Source: a virus | Length of the DNA: 64,000 nt | Direction: 5' to 3' (one strand) | Virus record (IMG/VR): IMGVR_UViG_3300042261_002390 | Span: 124,001 to 188,000 of that record | In this document: positions 1 through 6,595 of the stretch, in pieces | Numbering within the stretch: position 1 is the first letter of the stretch | Layout of the letters: the number at the start of each line of letters is the position of its first letter | The notes under the pieces: generated by a model | Told to the model about the DNA's origin: nothing | The model's database searches: none | Seen by the model: the letters and a program-made list of their open reading frames with translations, nothing else | Program-made: the position numbers and the translations under genes

Positions 1-1
1 C

Positions 2-1567
2 TCTGCATTGATTGAAAAATATAATAAAGAAGAAATGAAGCCACCATTTATGGCTGTTGATGATGATGGTGAATCGTTATCTTGTTTAAATCTCTCTCGT
101 ATTAATTATGCTACATTGGCATTGGAGAAGGATAAAAAAACTGGTGAAATGAAAGAAAAAGTCAAATTAACTGGTAATACTATTAAATCTAAAACGATGC
201 CGGAATATATTGAAGAATTTATTGATAAAGGATTGAATATGATTCTTCACGGACAGGGTAAAGAATTTGTTGAATATTATTATGACTATTGTGATAATAT
301 TCGTTACATGCAAATTCCATTGAAAAAGATTGCTAGTAAGAGTAAAATTAAGACTACATTAGCTGCATACCGTAAACGTGGTAAGGATAAGAATGGTAGA
401 GAAAAAGGTATGCAGGCACACATGGAATTATTGTTGGAGAAACGAGATAAATTGTGTGAAGAATTGTTTGAAAAACATAAAGATAATTTCGATTTAAAAA
501 AATACGAAAAGAAGGGTATTACCATAGAAGATAAAATGAAATTAGTTTCAGACTATATGCCACCAGAACCACCGTTGGATAGCGTAGTGTATTATGTGAA
601 TACTGGTTACAAAAAATCACATGGCGATTCTAGAATGATTACTGATAAATTTACTGGCAAAGAAAGATTTTGTGCAACTTTAATTGATACTGAAGATTTG
701 ATTGAAAATCCAAATATGCTTGGTGGATATAATTATGAAAAATATTTAGATGCATTCAATAAGCGTGTTGAAACACTATTGGCAGGATTTGACGTTGAAA
801 CTCAAAAGAAGGTTTTGGTTAAAATAGCTAAAAAAGATAATGAGAAGTTAGAAATTAATGCTGGTGATTTAATTAAGGAAGACTTCATTTCGAGTGACTT
901 AGTGTTGAGAAATTTTGATGCTGACGATTTTGATGAATCAATGTATTTGGAAGAACTTGAAGTTATGTTTTGGAATAAAACCGGATATGACCCAAGACTT
1001 ATTTGGAATGGTTTTAAGATGCGTGATGATATGCAAGTATATTACGAGATATATGAGAATGCATTGAATCATTTGAACGATTTAATGACTAAATCAGGTA
1101 AACCAAAAATTAAATCAATTAATGAGCAATATGGTGATGGTGATTTGGTCTTAATTAAAGATGGTGGTGAGTATCGTGTTGGATTATTCAACGGAACATA
1201 TCTTCAAATCATCAAAGAAAATGTTAATGTGCCTAAATCCGAAATCGAATTGGAACTTGATAGAAAATATGAAGAGGCATTAAAGAAGATTGAAGATTTA
1301 AAAGAAAATGAGATGTCAGTTAAAAGTGCTGATGATATTAGGTTAGAAGCAATTGAAATTGAGCGTGAAGAATATTATCCTGAATTTTTGAAAAATTTTG
1401 GATTAAATATTGAAAATTATCCTATGGTTAGATTATTTGCTGAAGTACCTGAATCAGTTGGTGCATTAGATACTTTTATCAAGAATGCAAAGAAGGGCGG
1501 TGGCGATTTTGATGACAATGAAGATAATGAAAGTTATCCGGATGTTGATGCTGATAATGAATATTGA
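2..1567 (+). CDS. Family-B DNA polymerase, C-terminal part (5' end outside window)
   Basis: The frame is open to the left edge of the window, so this is the C-terminal part of a longer gene and the first TTG is not a real start. It resembles the thumb and C-terminal region of family-B replicative polymerases: a KSKTMPEYIEEFI stretch around bases 185-225, VVYYVNTGYKKSHGD around 577-625 and YNYEKYLDAFNKR around 730-770 follow the usual order in PolB proteins. The palm motifs (SLYPS, DTD) and the exonuclease domain would lie upstream and cannot be seen. The C-terminus ends in an acidic tail rich in Asp, Glu and Asn, a common place for clamp or partner binding. A late-type promoter motif follows directly, so transcription of the next gene is separate. 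The family call comes from motif recognition only. Confidence 0.75.
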   Translation, partial: SALIEKYNKEEMKPPFMAVDDDGESLSCLNLSRINYATLALEKDKKTGEMKEKVKLTGNTIKSKTMPEYIEEFIDKGLNMILHGQGKEFVEYYYDYCDNIRYMQIPLKKIASKSKIKTTLAAYRKRGKDKNGREKGMQAHMELLLEKRDKLCEELFEKHKDNFDLKKYEKKGITIEDKMKLVSDYMPPEPPLDSVVYYVNTGYKKSHGDSRMITDKFTGKERFCATLIDTEDLIENPNMLGGYNYEKYLDAFNKRVETLLAGFDVETQKKVLVKIAKKDNEKLEINAGDLIKEDFISSDLVLRNFDADDFDESMYLEELEVMFWNKTGYDPRLIWNGFKMRDDMQVYYEIYENALNHLNDLMTKSGKPKIKSINEQYGDGDLVLIKDGGEYRVGLFNGTYLQIIKENVNVPKSEIELELDRKYEEALKKIEDLKENEMSVKSADDIRLEAIEIEREEYYPEFLKNFGLNIENYPMVRLFAEVPESVGALDTFIKNAKKGGGDFDDNEDNESYPDVDADNEY

Positions 1568-1576
1568 TAATTTGTA

Positions 1577-1585
1577 GTATTTATA
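1577..1585 (+). promoter_or_regulatory. gTATTTATA late-promoter motif
   Basis: Exact copy of the recurrent nine-base motif, 24 bases before the ATG at 1601 and just after the polymerase stop codon. Confidence 0.55.
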
Positions 1586-1600
1586 TGAAAATAGTTTGTT

Positions 1601-2218
1601 ATGGAATTTAAAAAGAAAGAACTAACTGAAATTATTGGAAGTGATGGCAATTTGATTGGTAATAGTGGCATCCCAACAAACGGTGCTGACCTTGAATCAC
1701 AAGCCAATAATACTACAGATTATAATGCCAAAATCGGAGTACAACCATTCAGGTATGATATGTTGGGTCGATTTGGTTTTACGCTTATGCCGTTTTTAGA
1801 GGGTAAAGAAAGCCAAGAACAACTTGAACTTTTAAAGGATTTGGATGAAATGTTATCCGATGGATATAAAGAAATTCTCGAACATTATTATAAGAATCCA
1901 AATAAGCTTAAATCAGATTATCGTAAACTTGTTGATGGAAAGGGTGAAATTGACCTTGATGGTAGTTCGATTAATTCTAAGAAAATTGTCAAAATTATTG
2001 AAAAGCACTTCGAAAATGCTTTTGATAAAGAACCAAAAACAATTGATGAAGCAGTCGTTGCTGAAGATAAAATGGTTGATAAATCTGAAGATGAAATGAG
2101 TAGAAAGAGCGAAAATAACGATGTTCGTGAAAAGAAGCTTGAAAAGATTGCCGGGTTGATAAATAAGCTTGATAAAAAAGATATTGATAAGCTTATGACT
2201 TTGCTGGAAGTTAAATAA
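1601..2218 (+). CDS. Hypothetical protein, charged C-terminus
   Basis: A 205-residue protein I do not recognise. The N-terminal part (residues 1-75) contains a Gly/Asn-rich segment and a short FRYDMLGRFGFTLMPF stretch. The second half is strongly charged (Lys, Glu, Asp) and helical, ending in a likely coiled coil (residues 165-205, with repeated KLEKI and LDKKDIDKL patterns). No signal peptide or membrane segment is visible. It starts 24 bases after a late-type promoter and lies between the polymerase and the NUDIX fusion gene, in a run of late genes, so a virion or assembly role is possible but not shown. Confidence 0.6.
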   Translation: MEFKKKELTEIIGSDGNLIGNSGIPTNGADLESQANNTTDYNAKIGVQPFRYDMLGRFGFTLMPFLEGKESQEQLELLKDLDEMLSDGYKEILEHYYKNPNKLKSDYRKLVDGKGEIDLDGSSINSKKIVKIIEKHFENAFDKEPKTIDEAVVAEDKMVDKSEDEMSRKSENNDVREKKLEKIAGLINKLDKKDIDKLMTLLEVK

Positions 2219-2246
2219 ATTTTATACGTAAAAACATATAATATTA

Positions 2247-3026
2247 ATGGCAAATTCACAATTATACGGAAATACATATAAAATCCCTTCTGAGGTCTTA
2301 AAAACTATTCAAGCAACACTTGTATCAAAACCATCGGGCGAAGGTGTCAGAAGGGCTAAATTCATGCTTAAAAACGGTGTTATCTCTTATCAGGCAATGA
2401 AGAGATTAAAAAATTATTTTGATTATTATAATCCACAAACTGACGATAAAATTCAATACGCATTAGCAGGAGGTGATTTAATGAAATCATTCATTGATAG
2501 AACATTAAATGCTAATAGGGATGCTGTTCAACGTTCGAAAGATGTACGTCGAGATATGACAACTAATCCAAATTCAGAGTTGAAACCATATCAAACACCC
2601 AGACTTAATGAAAATGAGAAAAAAAAGAAGCCTAAAGAAAACGCTATTGCAGTAATTGTTGACAATGATAATAAAATTTTGTTGTTAAAACGTGCAGATG
2701 AACCCGGGACTTGGATGCCGAATAAATATGCTTTTGTTGGTGGTGGTATTGAAAAGGGTGAAACTCCTGAAGAAGCATGTAAACGTGAAATACAGGAAGA
2801 AACAAAACTAGATATTGATAAATTTATCAAATCGTTCAGTATTCAAAAGCATGAAAGTAGTATTGAGTATGTTTTCGTATGTAGATATACTGGTGAACCT
2901 ACTGATGTTGAATTAAACGATGAGAATACTAATTATGGATGGTTTAGTATTTCTGAAATAGAATATCTTGATATTGTACCTCATTTAATGGAATATTTGA
3001 CAATTATTTTTAAAGAATATGAATAA
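2247..3026 (+). CDS. NUDIX hydrolase with an extra N-terminal domain
   Basis: Residues 130-255 form a NUDIX domain that would hydrolyse a nucleoside diphosphate linked to another group. The NUDIX box is visible in the segment GGGIEKGETPEEACKREIQEE: the Gly, the spaced Glu and the REIQEE core are in place, although the usual Gly near the end of the box is Lys. Residues 1-125 are a separate helical, basic domain (MANSQLYGNTYKIPSEVLK...) with no enzyme motif, joined by a Lys-rich linker (KKKKPK). Typical free-standing phage NUDIX proteins are about 130-150 residues, so this 259-residue form is a fusion. The N-terminal domain may place the enzyme in the virion or on a partner; that is inference. 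The small GIY-YIG gene follows three bases after the stop. Confidence 0.8.
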   Translation: MANSQLYGNTYKIPSEVLKTIQATLVSKPSGEGVRRAKFMLKNGVISYQAMKRLKNYFDYYNPQTDDKIQYALAGGDLMKSFIDRTLNANRDAVQRSKDVRRDMTTNPNSELKPYQTPRLNENEKKKKPKENAIAVIVDNDNKILLLKRADEPGTWMPNKYAFVGGGIEKGETPEEACKREIQEETKLDIDKFIKSFSIQKHESSIEYVFVCRYTGEPTDVELNDENTNYGWFSISEIEYLDIVPHLMEYLTIIFKEYE

Positions 3027-3029
3027 TGT

Positions 3030-3290
3030 ATGGTTGGAGTTTATTTAATATTAAATATTAATACTAATAAAGTGTACGTCGGAAGCTCAGTTAATATTGA
3101 AAGGAGGATAAGAAAACATTTTAATGGTGAGAAATCGCCGAGAGCTAAATTAACCAATGAAATTGTTTTAAAAATTAGAAAACAGTGGGCTGATAAGGAA
3201 TATAGTTGTAAAGAATTAAGTTTAATGTATAAGATACATGAAAGAACTGTTAAAAAAATAATTTATCGTGAAAGATGGAAACAAATATAA
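3030..3290 (+). CDS. Shortened GIY-YIG endonuclease with HTH tail
   Basis: An 86-residue protein. Residues 3-32 match the start of a GIY-YIG nuclease: GVYLILNINTNKVYVGSS, followed by the conserved Arg region IERRIRKHF. Residues 40-84 look like the DNA-binding helix-turn-helix tail of homing endonucleases (KLTNEIVLKIRKQW ... ERTVKKIIYRERWK). The middle of the usual 90-100-residue catalytic domain, including the catalytic Glu and a conserved Asn, is missing, so the two ends are joined directly. It is probably an internal-deletion derivative and unlikely to cut DNA, though it could still bind it. No promoter is visible ahead of it; it follows the NUDIX gene with a three-base gap. Confidence 0.65.
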   Translation: MVGVYLILNINTNKVYVGSSVNIERRIRKHFNGEKSPRAKLTNEIVLKIRKQWADKEYSCKELSLMYKIHERTVKKIIYRERWKQI

Positions 3291-3293
3291 TTT

Positions 3294-3302
3294 GTATTTA
3301 TA
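3294..3302 (+). promoter_or_regulatory. gTATTTATA late-promoter motif
   Basis: Exact motif copy, 40 bases before the ATG at 3334. Confidence 0.5.
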
Positions 3303-3333
3303 ATAAATAAATTTAAACTAAAAACGTAATACG

Positions 3334-3573
3334 ATGAGTAGACTTGAAGAAATTAATGCACAATACAGAACTTGTAGTACTGCAAGGAATGATTACAACA
3401 ATAATGACGAATATACCGCAGGTAACCCTGACGCATTATCAACTGGTGATGAAAAAGGTAAGGGTGAAGTGAATGGTCAGGTTGGTAGTGCGACAGACAT
3501 TAAAGTAAGACAAACTTTGATGACCAAAAATAAATTTAATAAGAATAAAGAATACAACGCAGGTACTGCATAA
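3334..3573 (+). CDS. Small hypothetical protein
   Basis: A 79-residue hydrophilic protein rich in Asn, Gly, Asp, Thr and Lys, with no hydrophobic core or recognisable motif; it may be disordered. Its stop codon overlaps the start of the next gene by one base (TAATG), so the two are probably translated from one mRNA made from the late-type promoter upstream. Function unknown. Confidence 0.55.
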   Translation: MSRLEEINAQYRTCSTARNDYNNNDEYTAGNPDALSTGDEKGKGEVNGQVGSATDIKVRQTLMTKNKFNKNKEYNAGTA

Positions 3574-4523
3574 TGTCAGAAGAAAAGAAAATACTGTTCG
3601 AAAACATTAAAATTTTCCGTCACATAATAAATGAGGCTGTTGGCGGTGATGCTGCTATTCTTGATGCTATTGAGAATCATGAATGGATATATCTATATTA
3701 TGCCGGGGATGAAAATAGTGCAAAAGGATATCGTACAATCAGACCCTATGTTTTAGGTACAAACAAAAGTGGTAATAAGGTATTAAGAGCATGGCAAGAC
3801 AATAAAAAAAATAGCTGGCATTTTGATAATAAACCAACTAGAGATGATAGCAAGTATCATGATTATTGGACTGACCATGAGGGTGAAAAACCGGGATGGA
3901 GAATGTTTCGTGTTGATAAAATATCCCAAATATTACCGATTGGTAGAAAATTTGTGGATAGTAATGGGAATGTCATGATTCCTTCAGGATATCGTGAAGG
4001 TGACGATGATAACATGACATCAATAATTGCATATGTTTCAACAGATAGAGAACCTGAAGAAAAAATAACACATGCATTTGATGCTGCAGTTGGCGAACCT
4101 GAACAAACAAGCGGAATTAATTGGAATAGTATTGCAAGGGGTAATAAAAATCGAAGAAAGATAACCAAATACGATGTTGAAACTTTAAGTAGATTAGCTA
4201 CTAAATTTCATAAAAGAAGTAAAGGAAATTATGTGGTAGTTATTGATGATAAAAACCAATTTCAATTATTAACTCAAAACCAATTAAATAGTTCAGCTAA
4301 AAAGGGCATTACAATTCCAGATAATGCTATTGTTGGTAGATTGTCAAATTTATATGATACTTTAGTTCGAGGAAAAAATGAACCTGTCGATGATACTTGG
4401 TTCAAAAATCAAAAACAAGGCAGTCAAATGCCGGAACGAACAACACAAGAACCTCAAAACGAAATAAAGGAAAATAATTTACCATCAATTCCATTCGATA
4501 AAAAGTCTTTTTTCAAACAATAA
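3573..4523 (+). CDS. WYL-like domain protein
   Basis: A 316-residue protein. Residues 30-125 resemble a WYL/Sm-like ligand-sensing domain: EWIYLYYAGDE, then YRTIRPYVLG, then VLRAWQDN and, near residue 105, WRMFRVDKISQILPI, matching the usual order of strand, R-x-I-x-P, AW and FRxDRI elements. Bacterial WYL proteins often regulate DNA-damage or defence genes, but this one has no N-terminal winged helix. The remainder (residues 150-316) is basic and then low in complexity, without a known domain. It is translationally coupled to the preceding 79-residue gene by a one-base overlap. Function in the phage is unknown. Confidence 0.6.
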   Translation: MSEEKKILFENIKIFRHIINEAVGGDAAILDAIENHEWIYLYYAGDENSAKGYRTIRPYVLGTNKSGNKVLRAWQDNKKNSWHFDNKPTRDDSKYHDYWTDHEGEKPGWRMFRVDKISQILPIGRKFVDSNGNVMIPSGYREGDDDNMTSIIAYVSTDREPEEKITHAFDAAVGEPEQTSGINWNSIARGNKNRRKITKYDVETLSRLATKFHKRSKGNYVVVIDDKNQFQLLTQNQLNSSAKKGITIPDNAIVGRLSNLYDTLVRGKNEPVDDTWFKNQKQGSQMPERTTQEPQNEIKENNLPSIPFDKKSFFKQ

Positions 4524-4524
4524 T

Positions 4525-4533
4525 GTATTTATA
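4525..4533 (+). promoter_or_regulatory. gTATTTATA late-promoter motif
   Basis: Exact motif copy, 31 bases before the ATG at 4556. Confidence 0.5.
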
Positions 4534-4555
4534 AAAAACAATAAAATTTTATAAA

Positions 4556-5218
4556 ATGGCAAATGTTATTAATTTAAATAAACTCAGAGATGAGATAGAT
4601 AATCGAAAGAAAGAAAAAAATATTCCGACAACACCAACAAGTAGTGGTCAGGTAGGTGCGTCGCCACGTCATGCATTTTTAAATGGATTGCTTGAATCGA
4701 TTAATACGGGTAGAGAAACAAATGCAAGTGCATTAATAAAAACTGTTGAAAATAAGGTTGCTGAAAAAAATGGTGAAACACCTAAAATTAGTGCTCCTAG
4801 AAGTATTCAAACTGAACAAGCACCTCGTCATATTCCACAAAGAATTAATGAAGTTGAAATGTCACCAGAAAGGGATGAGCAATTATTTGTTGATTTAGAG
4901 AAAAGAAGAAATAAGACATTGGCTGAGTCGATTGCATCATATTCTCATGCACCAATGGTCGGTGCACCAATGAATAATCAAGTGCAACCCACGAATATCA
5001 ATGAAGGTTATTTGGTTGAAAATGTAAAAAAAATTATCGACAATTATTTGGTTGAAAATTTTGCTCCTGTCATTGAAGAAACAATAAAAAGTACTATTAT
5101 TGAAATGTATGCCGTTGAAAGAATTAAAGAAGTACTTCACGAAAATAAAGATTTGATTCGAACGGTTGTAATTGAAACTATCAGGGAAATACAAGCAAAA
5201 TCAAAAGCAAAAGGATAG
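4556..5218 (+). CDS. Hypothetical protein with helical C-terminus
   Basis: A 220-residue protein of unknown function. The N-terminal two thirds are hydrophilic and Pro/Thr/Ser-rich (PTTPTSSGQVGASPRH), probably disordered. Residues 150-215 are amphipathic helix (VKKIIDNYLVENFAPVIEETIKSTIIEM...) and may oligomerise. It sits alone between a late-type promoter and a strong terminator, so it is probably made as a monocistronic late mRNA. The layout (disordered arm plus helix bundle) would suit a virion or scaffold component, but there is no direct evidence. It ends in a TAG codon. Confidence 0.6.
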   Translation: MANVINLNKLRDEIDNRKKEKNIPTTPTSSGQVGASPRHAFLNGLLESINTGRETNASALIKTVENKVAEKNGETPKISAPRSIQTEQAPRHIPQRINEVEMSPERDEQLFVDLEKRRNKTLAESIASYSHAPMVGAPMNNQVQPTNINEGYLVENVKKIIDNYLVENFAPVIEETIKSTIIEMYAVERIKEVLHENKDLIRTVVIETIREIQAKSKAKG

Positions 5219-5230
5219 TAATAAACTAAA

Positions 5231-5257
5231 AGCGCAATAAGAATTGCGCTTTTTTTA
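5231..5257 (+). terminator. Rho-independent terminator
   Basis: Perfect inverted repeat AGCGCAAT / ATTGCGCT with a short loop, followed by a run of seven T. It closes the 4556 transcription unit just before the TnpB gene. Confidence 0.85.
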
Positions 5258-5288
5258 TCATTATTGTTTTTCTTTTCATAAATTTTTA

Positions 5289-5297
5289 GTATTTATG
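5289..5297 (+). promoter_or_regulatory. gTATTTATg late-promoter-like motif
   Basis: One base differs from the main motif at the last position. It lies 27 bases before the preferred TnpB start and within the part that resembles the leader of the gene at 6584. Confidence 0.4.
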
Positions 5298-5312
5298 TAT
5301 GTTATTACATAC
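5297..5312 (+). repeat. Perfect 6-bp inverted repeat at TnpB 5' end
   Basis: GTATGT and ACATAC face each other across a four-base loop (TATT). IS200/IS605-type elements carry a small hairpin near the left end, so this may mark the boundary of the mobile unit. It could also be coincidental, because this sequence overlaps a copy of the downstream gene's leader. Confidence 0.35.
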
Positions 5313-5315
5313 GAA
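5301..5315 (+). repeat. Left copy of 15-bp imperfect direct repeat flanking tnpB
   Basis: GTTATTACATACGAA here matches GTTATGACATACGAA at 6581-6595 with one mismatch. The right copy covers the first codons of the 6584 gene (MTYE); the left copy, in the extended TnpB frame, reads ITYE. Confidence 0.7.
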
Positions 5316-6545
5316 ATGTTGAAAGCAATTAAAATAAGATTATATTTAAATCAAGAACAAGTTAATTATGTGAATAATTTGCTTGGTACTTCTCGTTTTA
5401 TCTATAATAATTTACTTGCTTATAGGATTGAAAAATATGATAAAGATAAACGCAGTGTTTCTTTTGGAGAACTAGGTAAAAAACTAGTTGAATTAAAATC
5501 TGAACATGAATGGATAAAAAATAGTCATTCAAAAGTTTTGCAACAATCTATGATTAATTTAGATGTTGCATATAAATCGTTTTATAAAAACGGTAATGGT
5601 TTTCCTAAATTTAAATCAAAAAAAGACAATAAACAAAGTTGTAGATTTCCTTCTGATGCTATTGGTAGAATTAAAGGAAATAGAATAAATATCGTTAAAC
5701 AGCTTAAAGATATTCATTTTAAATGTAGCACTAAAGATGAAATATTTTTAAATTACAATCAAAAATTAATTAAATCTGCAACACTAGCAAAAACCAAATC
5801 TAATTGTTATTATTTGAGCATTTTAATTGAAGATAATAGAACAAAGCAATTACCAAAAACAGATAATATTATTGGTTTAGATTTGGGGATAAAGGATTTT
5901 ATTATAACTAGCGAAGGTGAAGTATTTGAGAATATTAAAATTAGACGAAATAATCAAAAGAAATTAGTTAGACTTAACAGACAATTATCAAAAAAAACTA
6001 ATGGCAGTAAGAACAAAAACAAAGCAAGAATTAGATTAGCAAAATTTCATGAGAAATTAAATAACAAAAAAGAAAATTACTTGCATTTAATTACTAATCG
6101 ATTACTTAATGAAAATCAAGTTATAGTTATTGAAGATTTAAATGTAAAAGGAATGTTAAAAAATCATTGTTTAGCAAAATCAATACAAGAGTTAAGTTTA
6201 AATAGGTTTAAGAATATTTTAGTTTATAAATGTCATTGGTATGGAAGGGATTTAGTCGAGATTGACAGATATTATCCTTCTTCAAAGTTATGTAATTATT
6301 GTGGCTATAAGAATGATGAACTGACATTGAAAGACAGAGAATGGGTTTGTCCAGAATGTAAAACTCATCATGATAGGGACATAAATGCTGCAATTAATAT
6401 AGGAAAAGAAGGAAAAAGAATTTTATTAATTAGAGAAAATAAAATAAATATAGGGTTGAGTTCACCCGAATTAACGCCTTTGGACAGTCGTGGTTACACA
6501 CTGGATGAATTAGGAAAAGAATGTAATTATAACGAATTTATGTGA
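5316..6545 (+). CDS. tnpB: TnpB, IS200/IS605-family RNA-guided nuclease
   Basis: A 409-residue protein with all catalytic features of TnpB, the RNA-guided DNA nuclease of IS200/IS605 elements and relative of Cas12. The RuvC triad is visible: Asp189 in GLDLGIKDF, Glu273 in VIEDLNVKGM and Asp355 in HHDRDINAA. A four-Cys zinc finger (CNYCGYK ... CPECK) lies between the last two. The start MLKAIKIRLYLNQEQ was chosen because family members begin this way; the frame runs further upstream to ATG 5295 (MYVITYE), but that part copies the next gene's leader. No TnpA gene is nearby, so the element cannot move unaided. The guide RNA, if present, should come from the 3' end of the gene and the following bases. 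Confidence 0.92.
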   Translation: MLKAIKIRLYLNQEQVNYVNNLLGTSRFIYNNLLAYRIEKYDKDKRSVSFGELGKKLVELKSEHEWIKNSHSKVLQQSMINLDVAYKSFYKNGNGFPKFKSKKDNKQSCRFPSDAIGRIKGNRINIVKQLKDIHFKCSTKDEIFLNYNQKLIKSATLAKTKSNCYYLSILIEDNRTKQLPKTDNIIGLDLGIKDFIITSEGEVFENIKIRRNNQKKLVRLNRQLSKKTNGSKNKNKARIRLAKFHEKLNNKKENYLHLITNRLLNENQVIVIEDLNVKGMLKNHCLAKSIQELSLNRFKNILVYKCHWYGRDLVEIDRYYPSSKLCNYCGYKNDELTLKDREWVCPECKTHHDRDINAAINIGKEGKRILLIRENKINIGLSSPELTPLDSRGYTLDELGKECNYNEFM

Positions 6546-6553
6546 TTACGGAA

Positions 6554-6562
6554 CTATTTATG
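6554..6562 (+). promoter_or_regulatory. cTATTTATg late-promoter-like motif
   Basis: Two-position variant of the motif, 30 bases before the ATG at 6584. It begins nine bases after the TnpB stop, where the 3' end of an IS element and the guide portion of an omega-RNA might also lie. Confidence 0.4.
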
Positions 6563-6580
6563 GTTATATGAAATAATTGT

Positions 6581-6595
6581 GTTATGACATACGAA
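6581..6595 (+). repeat. Right copy of 15-bp imperfect direct repeat flanking tnpB
   Basis: One mismatch to 5301-5315, 1280 bases away. This copy spans the start codon of the giant gene. Confidence 0.7.

Noticed and set aside
8-10. TTG as the start of the first gene
   Set aside because: The frame is open to the window edge and the visible part begins in the middle of a polymerase fold.
3334-3573. Disordered small protein as a scaffold or toxin
   Set aside because: No motif supports either role; kept as hypothetical.
5216-5218. Possible recoding of TAG, as in some gut megaphages
   Set aside because: TAG ends the genes at 5218, 47469 and 53758 at natural protein ends, followed by new promoters or starts, so the standard code fits.
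5244-5315. Long N-terminal extension of TnpB from TTG/ATG upstream
   Set aside because: The extra residues come from terminator flank and a copy of the next gene's leader, and the family starts at MLKAIKIRL.
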